NCBI RefSeq assembly: GCF_035552695.1
Contig: NZ_DASZKT010000009.1
Location: 27,286-91,285, forward strand
Origin: Actinospica sp035552695
GTDB taxonomy: Bacteria; Actinomycetota; Actinomycetes; Streptomycetales; Catenulisporaceae
Reading direction: 5' to 3'
Length of the DNA stretch: 64,000 bases
Shown here: in pieces, positions 60,331-64,000 of the stretch
How positions within the stretch are numbered: position 1 is the stretch's first letter
Layout: the number at the start of each line of letters is the position of its first letter
Position numbers and translations under genes: made by a program
The notes under the pieces: model-generated
What the model saw: the letters and a program-made list of their open reading frames with translations, nothing else
Told to the model about the DNA's origin: nothing
Database searches by the model: none

Positions 60331-60810
60331 GTCGCGCGGTACCTGCACGAGGTGCGGTTTCCGGTGAAAGTCGCTGTCCCCGCATGGGTCGAGGGAGTAG
60401 GTACAAGCTAGTAGTTATAGTCGCGCTCTCTGCACGAGTCGCGGTACCCGTCATAAGTCGCGGATCCTGCGTGAGCTGCGGTCCCTGCGGTCAGTCGCGG
60501 ACCGTGCGTGAGCCGCGGTACGTGCGTCAGCCATGGCCGGATGTGAGTCGTTGTAACTGGGTCGTGGTCCCTGCGGCCAGTCGCGGACCGGGTGTGAGCG
60601 TCGGTACGTGCGTCAGCCGCGGTCGCGTGTGAGCCGCCTTACCTGGGTCGAGATCCCCGTGGTCAGTCGCGGACCACGCGCGGGCCGGTCCCGTATGAGT
60701 CGCGCGGTCCGCGCATGAGTTGCGCTGCTGCCCGTGTGAATCGCTTTCCTCACTTCTGCTGCGGTGCTTCCGTTGCAGTGCCGTGTGAGTCGCGATCTTC
60801 GCCTCGGCTG
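60331..60810. repeat. Degenerate 18-19-bp tandem array (minisatellite)
   Basis: About twenty variable copies of a unit near GTCGCGGTCCCTGCGTGA follow one another after the MocR stop. No protein or RNA gene is supported. A further 200 bases to 61006 hold no gene, only a GATAGT box near 60995. Confidence 0.75.
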
Positions 60811-61006
60811 CGGTGCCCGATCGGTTCCGGCTCCCGCACGTGCCGCGGTCCCCGGACGCGTTGAACCCGCTCCCTCGTCATCGAGGCCGCGCATGCCTCC
60901 GGCCGACTTCTCCACCCGCGGACCGCGCGGATCTCCACCCGCGTCTCCACCTTGGTTCGACCCACGGTTTGATCACATACCCGCAGGTCCAGGCGATAGT
61001 CGAGAC

Positions 61007-61645
61007 ATGACCACTTCGGACTGGATCCTCGACATCGTCCTCATCCTCGTCGTCCTGCGGCAGATCCGCTGGAGCCGCATCGACGCGACGACCGTGCTCC
61101 TGCCGCTCGGCATCGTCGCGTTCGTCGCGCACAAGTACCTCAGCCCGATCCCGACCGGTGGCAACGATCTGCTGGTGATCGGCGTGTTCGCCGCAGTGGG
61201 CCTCGCGCTGGGTGTGGCAGGCGGACTCACCACTCACGTGCGGCTTGAGCAGGGCAAGGTGTTCGTTCGCGCCGGATTCGTCGCGGCCGGTCTGTGGATC
61301 CTCAGCATGGGCGGGCGGCTCGCATTCGCGATCTGGTCCGAGCACAGCGGCGGCCCCACCCTCGTGCGTTTCAGCGAGCAGCACCAGATCACCTCGATCC
61401 AGGCGTGGGTCAGTGCCCTGATCCTTATGGTGCTGTGCGAGGTCTGCACGCGCGTCGGCACGATCGTGATCCGCGCAAATCTCGCCAAGCGCGCGGCGGC
61501 GACTTCCGTGACCGGCGACGCAACGTCCGTGCCGGCCAACAACACGGCGATGATGATGCTCGGCGTGTCCCCGCTCGTGGACGCCCAGCTGGACCGCGGA
61601 TCAGTGACCGATTCGTGCCAGGTCGTCGAGAGTCTCGTCCGCTAG
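61007..61645 (+). CDS. DUF1453-like membrane protein
   Basis: The 212-residue protein has about four to five predicted spans (WILDIVLILVVLRQIRWS, TTVLLPLGIVAFVAH, LLVIGVFAAVGLALGVAGG, GFVAAGLWILSMGGRLA, AWVSALILMVLCEVC). The N-terminal part resembles the DUF1453 family, including the R-Q-I-R-W motif after span 1. Function unknown. GATAGT six bases before the ATG hints at a leaderless transcript. Its last 45 bp overlap the convergent MOSC gene. Confidence 0.75.
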   Translation: MTTSDWILDIVLILVVLRQIRWSRIDATTVLLPLGIVAFVAHKYLSPIPTGGNDLLVIGVFAAVGLALGVAGGLTTHVRLEQGKVFVRAGFVAAGLWILSMGGRLAFAIWSEHSGGPTLVRFSEQHQITSIQAWVSALILMVLCEVCTRVGTIVIRANLAKRAAATSVTGDATSVPANNTAMMMLGVSPLVDAQLDRGSVTDSCQVVESLVR

Positions 61646-62317
61646 AAACTCCCGAGCCGGCACCAGTTCGGCGAGTCGGTCGCGCTGCGTGGTGACCGCG
61701 CGGAAGTACGTCGCGATCGTCACGCCGTGGGCCGGACGGGTGAGGACCTCGATCCTGTCTCCCGCACGTACGTCGCCCGGAGTAATGACCCGCAGGTAGG
61801 CGCCCGTGACCCCGACCTCGGTGAATCGCTTGATCCACCGGGGTTCGGCCATTTTCGCGGCGAACGTGACGCAGGGGACCCGCGGAAGCCGCGCCTCGAG
61901 CACAAGCTCTTCGCCGACCCGCCAGCGTTCCCCGACAACGGCGTCGGTGAGGTTCAGCCCTTCGGTCGTCAGGTTCTCGCCGAACATGCCGTCCGGCAGG
62001 TCCCGCCCGAGCAGTTGCCCCCACCAGTCGAGATCTTCCCGAGCGTAGGCGTAAACAGCCTGGTCAGGTCCACCGTGGTGCTTGATGTCACAGATGACGT
62101 CGCCGACGAGCCCCGACTGCCCCGGCCCCGAGTTCTTGGGCCGCGGTGTGCGCACCCGCACCGGCTCGTCGACCGGCAGCTTGTTGATGCCGGTACCCGA
62201 TGTGTGCGGCTTCGCGGGATTCGACGGCTGCAGGGCCCCGACATTGACCGACCGCACCCGGCCGCGCGTGGGCAGAGCATCGGTATGAGTGGGCGTAAGT
62301 TCGGTGCGATCGTTCAT
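61601..62317 (-). CDS. MOSC-domain protein (YiiM-like)
   Basis: The 238-residue protein carries a MOSC domain (GVTGAYLRVITPGDVRAGD) with the conserved Cys in RVPCVTFA, which binds molybdenum/sulfur-carrier ligands. An N-terminal beta region has KHHGGPDQAVYAYAREDLDWW, as in YiiM detoxification proteins that reduce hydroxylated purines. ATG 62317 has GGGAGG upstream. The C-terminus overlaps the convergent DUF1453 gene by 45 bp. Confidence 0.88.
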   Translation of the reverse strand: MNDRTELTPTHTDALPTRGRVRSVNVGALQPSNPAKPHTSGTGINKLPVDEPVRVRTPRPKNSGPGQSGLVGDVICDIKHHGGPDQAVYAYAREDLDWWGQLLGRDLPDGMFGENLTTEGLNLTDAVVGERWRVGEELVLEARLPRVPCVTFAAKMAEPRWIKRFTEVGVTGAYLRVITPGDVRAGDRIEVLTRPAHGVTIATYFRAVTTQRDRLAELVPAREFLADETLDDLARIGH

Positions 62318-62389
62318 GCCTCCCACGCTAAGCGCGGGTCCGCCAGTGTGACCAGCTATTTTCGCGTGCTGATCGTGATGAGGGTGTCC

Positions 62390-63247
62390 TCAGCCGTGCT
62401 GCACCGCGTGCACCACGACCTTGTGCCCGCACACGTAGAAGGACGGAATCCGGTGACCAGCCATGTCGCGTGCAGTAGTGGTCAGAGCCTTCGTCGTACC
62501 GGGAGCGTAGACGCGCACCGCGATGACCTGATCGCATCGCGCGCCGTGCGGATTGTCGGCGCCGTTCGCGGTGAAGGTGACTTGCGCTGTGGCCGCGTTA
62601 CCGGGGAGCAGGTACACGTCAGTGACGCCCGGTTTCGGCGCGAACGAGTCGGGCGCGCTGAGCGGCCCCTTGATTCCGCCACGCAGGAAGTCGACGCTCG
62701 GGTAGCCACGTAGCGTGCACCTGATGTGGGACACGTTCGTGAAGGTGAGAGTCAGTTGCTGAGTTCGCGTCACGATAATGAGCGAGTGATGCCCCGACTT
62801 CGTGCTGCCGCCCGTGTAGCCGCCCCCACCCACGTAGCCGGCTGCGGATGATGCCGTGACCTGAAGGTTCAGCGCCGCGGCTGCACACGCATCAGCAGTC
62901 GATGTGGACACCGTAGTCGGGGTGGTCGTCGGATTCCCGGTGCCAGTAGGCGCACCGGAGCCAGCGCCGCTGGCTGTTGCAATAGAACTTGCGACGGCCG
63001 TCGCTTCCGTAGTCCCACGCTCGCCCTTGCTGTTCAGCACGGCGGCGTCGCCTTGAGCAGCACTCGATGTTGCCGTAGCTGTGGCCGACGTGGACGCTTG
63101 GGCTACGACGGGCACGGTCGCCGGATTCGCGCCGACCACGCTGATCCCGCCGCCTGCCATGCCGCACCCCGCGACCGTACCGAGCGTGGCCAGGACCACC
63201 GCTGCGGCGCCGATGCCCCACCGCCCCGTAACCCGCGTCGTTCGCAC
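62390..63247 (-). CDS. DUF4232 lipoprotein
   Basis: The 285-residue secreted lipoprotein has a lipobox (LGTVAGC, Cys28). A low-complexity Thr/Ser/Ala linker (about 40-150) and a C-terminal DUF4232 beta domain follow (TFTNVSHIRCTLRGYPSV, HGARCDQVIAVRVYAPG). It probably sits on the outer side of the membrane. GTG 63247 follows GGGGAGGG. Function of DUF4232 is unknown. Confidence 0.88.
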   Translation of the reverse strand: MRTTRVTGRWGIGAAAVVLATLGTVAGCGMAGGGISVVGANPATVPVVAQASTSATATATSSAAQGDAAVLNSKGERGTTEATAVASSIATASGAGSGAPTGTGNPTTTPTTVSTSTADACAAAALNLQVTASSAAGYVGGGGYTGGSTKSGHHSLIIVTRTQQLTLTFTNVSHIRCTLRGYPSVDFLRGGIKGPLSAPDSFAPKPGVTDVYLLPGNAATAQVTFTANGADNPHGARCDQVIAVRVYAPGTTKALTTTARDMAGHRIPSFYVCGHKVVVHAVQHG

Positions 63248-63406
63248 GATCCCGATCCCTCCCCTCTCGCTGCCAACTGGCACAGATAATGACCGCCGGC
63301 ACCCCCGTTTGGTTGAGCCGCCCTCCGAACTTTTCTTAAACATGTCGTGGCGGCGCCGTGCGATCACGACTCCGCCACGCGTCTCGTCCCGAAAGTACCG
63401 CCCCAC

Positions 63407-64000
63407 TTACCGCTGCGGAGGCTGCTGCCCCTGCTGCGGGTTCTGCGGCGGGTACGGATACTGCGGTTGCTGCGGTTGCGGTTGCCCGTAAGGATTACCT
63501 TGCTGTGGATTCTGCTGCTGGTACGGATTCGACTGCTGACCATATGGGTTCTGCTGCGGATACTGTCCGCCACCATACGGCGGCTGTCCGCCGGGCCCAC
63601 CAGCGCCCGGCCCGCCCCCCGGCCGGTTCCGGTTGCGACGACTGAGCACCACGATCAGCACGATGATCAGGAGCACGACGACCACCGCGACGATGATCCC
63701 GATCACCAGCCCCGAGCTCGACTTCGACGACGAGGCCGTAGCGCCGCCACCCGTCGATGTAGCCGTGGCCGTCGTCCCCGCGGACGCCGAACTGCTCGCT
63801 GACGCGAGCAGCGGATTCGACGTCTCACTCGGCGCCGACGCCTGCAGCGCCTTCAGCGGATCGACGATCCCGTACCCGTACTGATCGCTGTGCTGCCCCG
63901 TCGCCTGCCCCGAAGCCGGATCCGCCGTCGCAATAAGGTCCCGGATCACCTGCCCCGCCGTCCACGACGGATGCGCCGACCGGATCAACGCGACTGTTGC
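63407..64000 (-). CDS. Mycosin-like S8 serine protease, C-terminal part, cut by window edge
   Basis: The visible 197 residues begin at the end of an S8 protease domain (RSAHPSWTAGQVIRDLIATA, QYGYGIVDPLKAL). A Ser/Thr/Ala linker, one membrane span (GLVIGIIVAVVVVLLIIVLI) and a Gln/Pro/Tyr/Gly-rich tail follow. This layout is that of mycosins (MycP), membrane proteases of type VII secretion. The catalytic Ser, His and Asp are outside the window, so the call rests on layout only. No ESX gene lies within the window. Confidence 0.75.
   Translation of the reverse strand, partial: ATVALIRSAHPSWTAGQVIRDLIATADPASGQATGQHSDQYGYGIVDPLKALQASAPSETSNPLLASASSSASAGTTATATSTGGGATASSSKSSSGLVIGIIVAVVVVLLIIVLIVVLSRRNRNRPGGGPGAGGPGGQPPYGGGQYPQQNPYGQQSNPYQQQNPQQGNPYGQPQPQQPQYPYPPQNPQQGQQPPQR

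Noticed and set aside
60764..61006. N-terminal extension of the DUF1453 gene upstream of ATG 61007
   Set aside because: It would begin in the minisatellite and adds Pro/Arg-rich sequence with no membrane or domain character.

Overview
The window is a very GC-rich chromosomal segment of a filamentous actinobacterium. Support comes from GTG/TTG starts, a DUF397 plus XRE-DUF5753 module, chaplin surface proteins, a SepF paralogue, a class II DAHP synthase, and DmdR/IdeR-type iron boxes. The gene order fadD - SRPBCC - ArsA-like - DUF5304 - glucokinase - acyltransferase - pfk - trpEG - class II DAHP synthase - bfd/bfr - PASTA kinase - thiG/S/O - thiE - metF resembles, from memory, the Streptomyces coelicolor SCO2103-SCO2131 block. 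Several unusual features (three-domain chaplin, many leaderless genes) would also fit a relative such as Catenulisporales. The genus is an inference. No rRNA, tRNA, CRISPR, phage or transposase gene was seen.

Layout. 1-8.6 kb: acyl-CoA ligase fragment, SRPBCC protein, ArsA-like ATPase, DUF5304, ROK glucokinase, a lipase-like hydrolase/membrane protein pair, acyltransferase, GTP cyclohydrolase II and 6-phosphofructokinase. 8.6-10.6 kb: fused anthranilate synthase with a Trp-Trp-Trp leader peptide and attenuator. 10.6-24.6 kb: two drug-exporter/TetR pairs with clear operators, flanking a secreted phosphatase-like protein, an iron-box membrane gene, DUF402/NUDIX, an aldo/keto reductase, DAHP synthase, threonine aldolase and a histone-tailed HNH-like protein. 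24.6-33.4 kb: iron storage (Bfr/Bfd), a molybdopterin oxidoreductase, DUF4230, a PASTA kinase, and thiamine genes (TPP riboswitch-thiO-thiS-thiG and HTH-thiE). 33.4-38.2 kb: a third exporter/TetR pair and an XRE-DUF5753/DUF397/DUF397 operon. 38.2-48.3 kb: NAD synthetase, a vitamin B12 importer behind a cobalamin riboswitch, polyprenyl synthase, metF, a CrtI-like oxidoreductase and a glycosyltransferase-like gene. 48.3-64 kb: a 25-bp minisatellite, an SOS-box DUF6504 gene, TauE exporter, Lhr helicase, two chaplins, a SepF paralogue, a PNPOx-like/MocR divergent pair, an 18-bp minisatellite, DUF1453, MOSC, DUF4232 and the C-terminus of a mycosin-like S8 protease.

Genes working together. Central carbon and chorismate flow is represented by glucokinase, PFK, DAHP synthase and TrpEG, and tryptophan feedback acts by ribosome-mediated attenuation. 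ThiO/ThiS/ThiG make the thiazole half of thiamine under TPP control and ThiE joins the halves. BtuFCD imports cobalamin under cobalamin control, next to metF whose product feeds (B12-dependent) methionine synthesis. Bfd and Bfr handle iron storage and release. Three exporters each have their own TetR regulator and a distinct operator architecture.

The most striking non-gene signals are: a recurrent leaderless-promoter signature (TANNNT, 6-7 nt, start codon) at about ten genes; six evenly spaced 11-bp palindromes between an exporter and its TetR; iron boxes at a leaderless membrane gene and at bfd; an actinobacterial SOS box; and three unrelated minisatellites. No single gene cluster could be identified as an unmistakably new system; the HNH-like/histone-tail protein and the iron-box membrane protein are the best candidates for undescribed biology.
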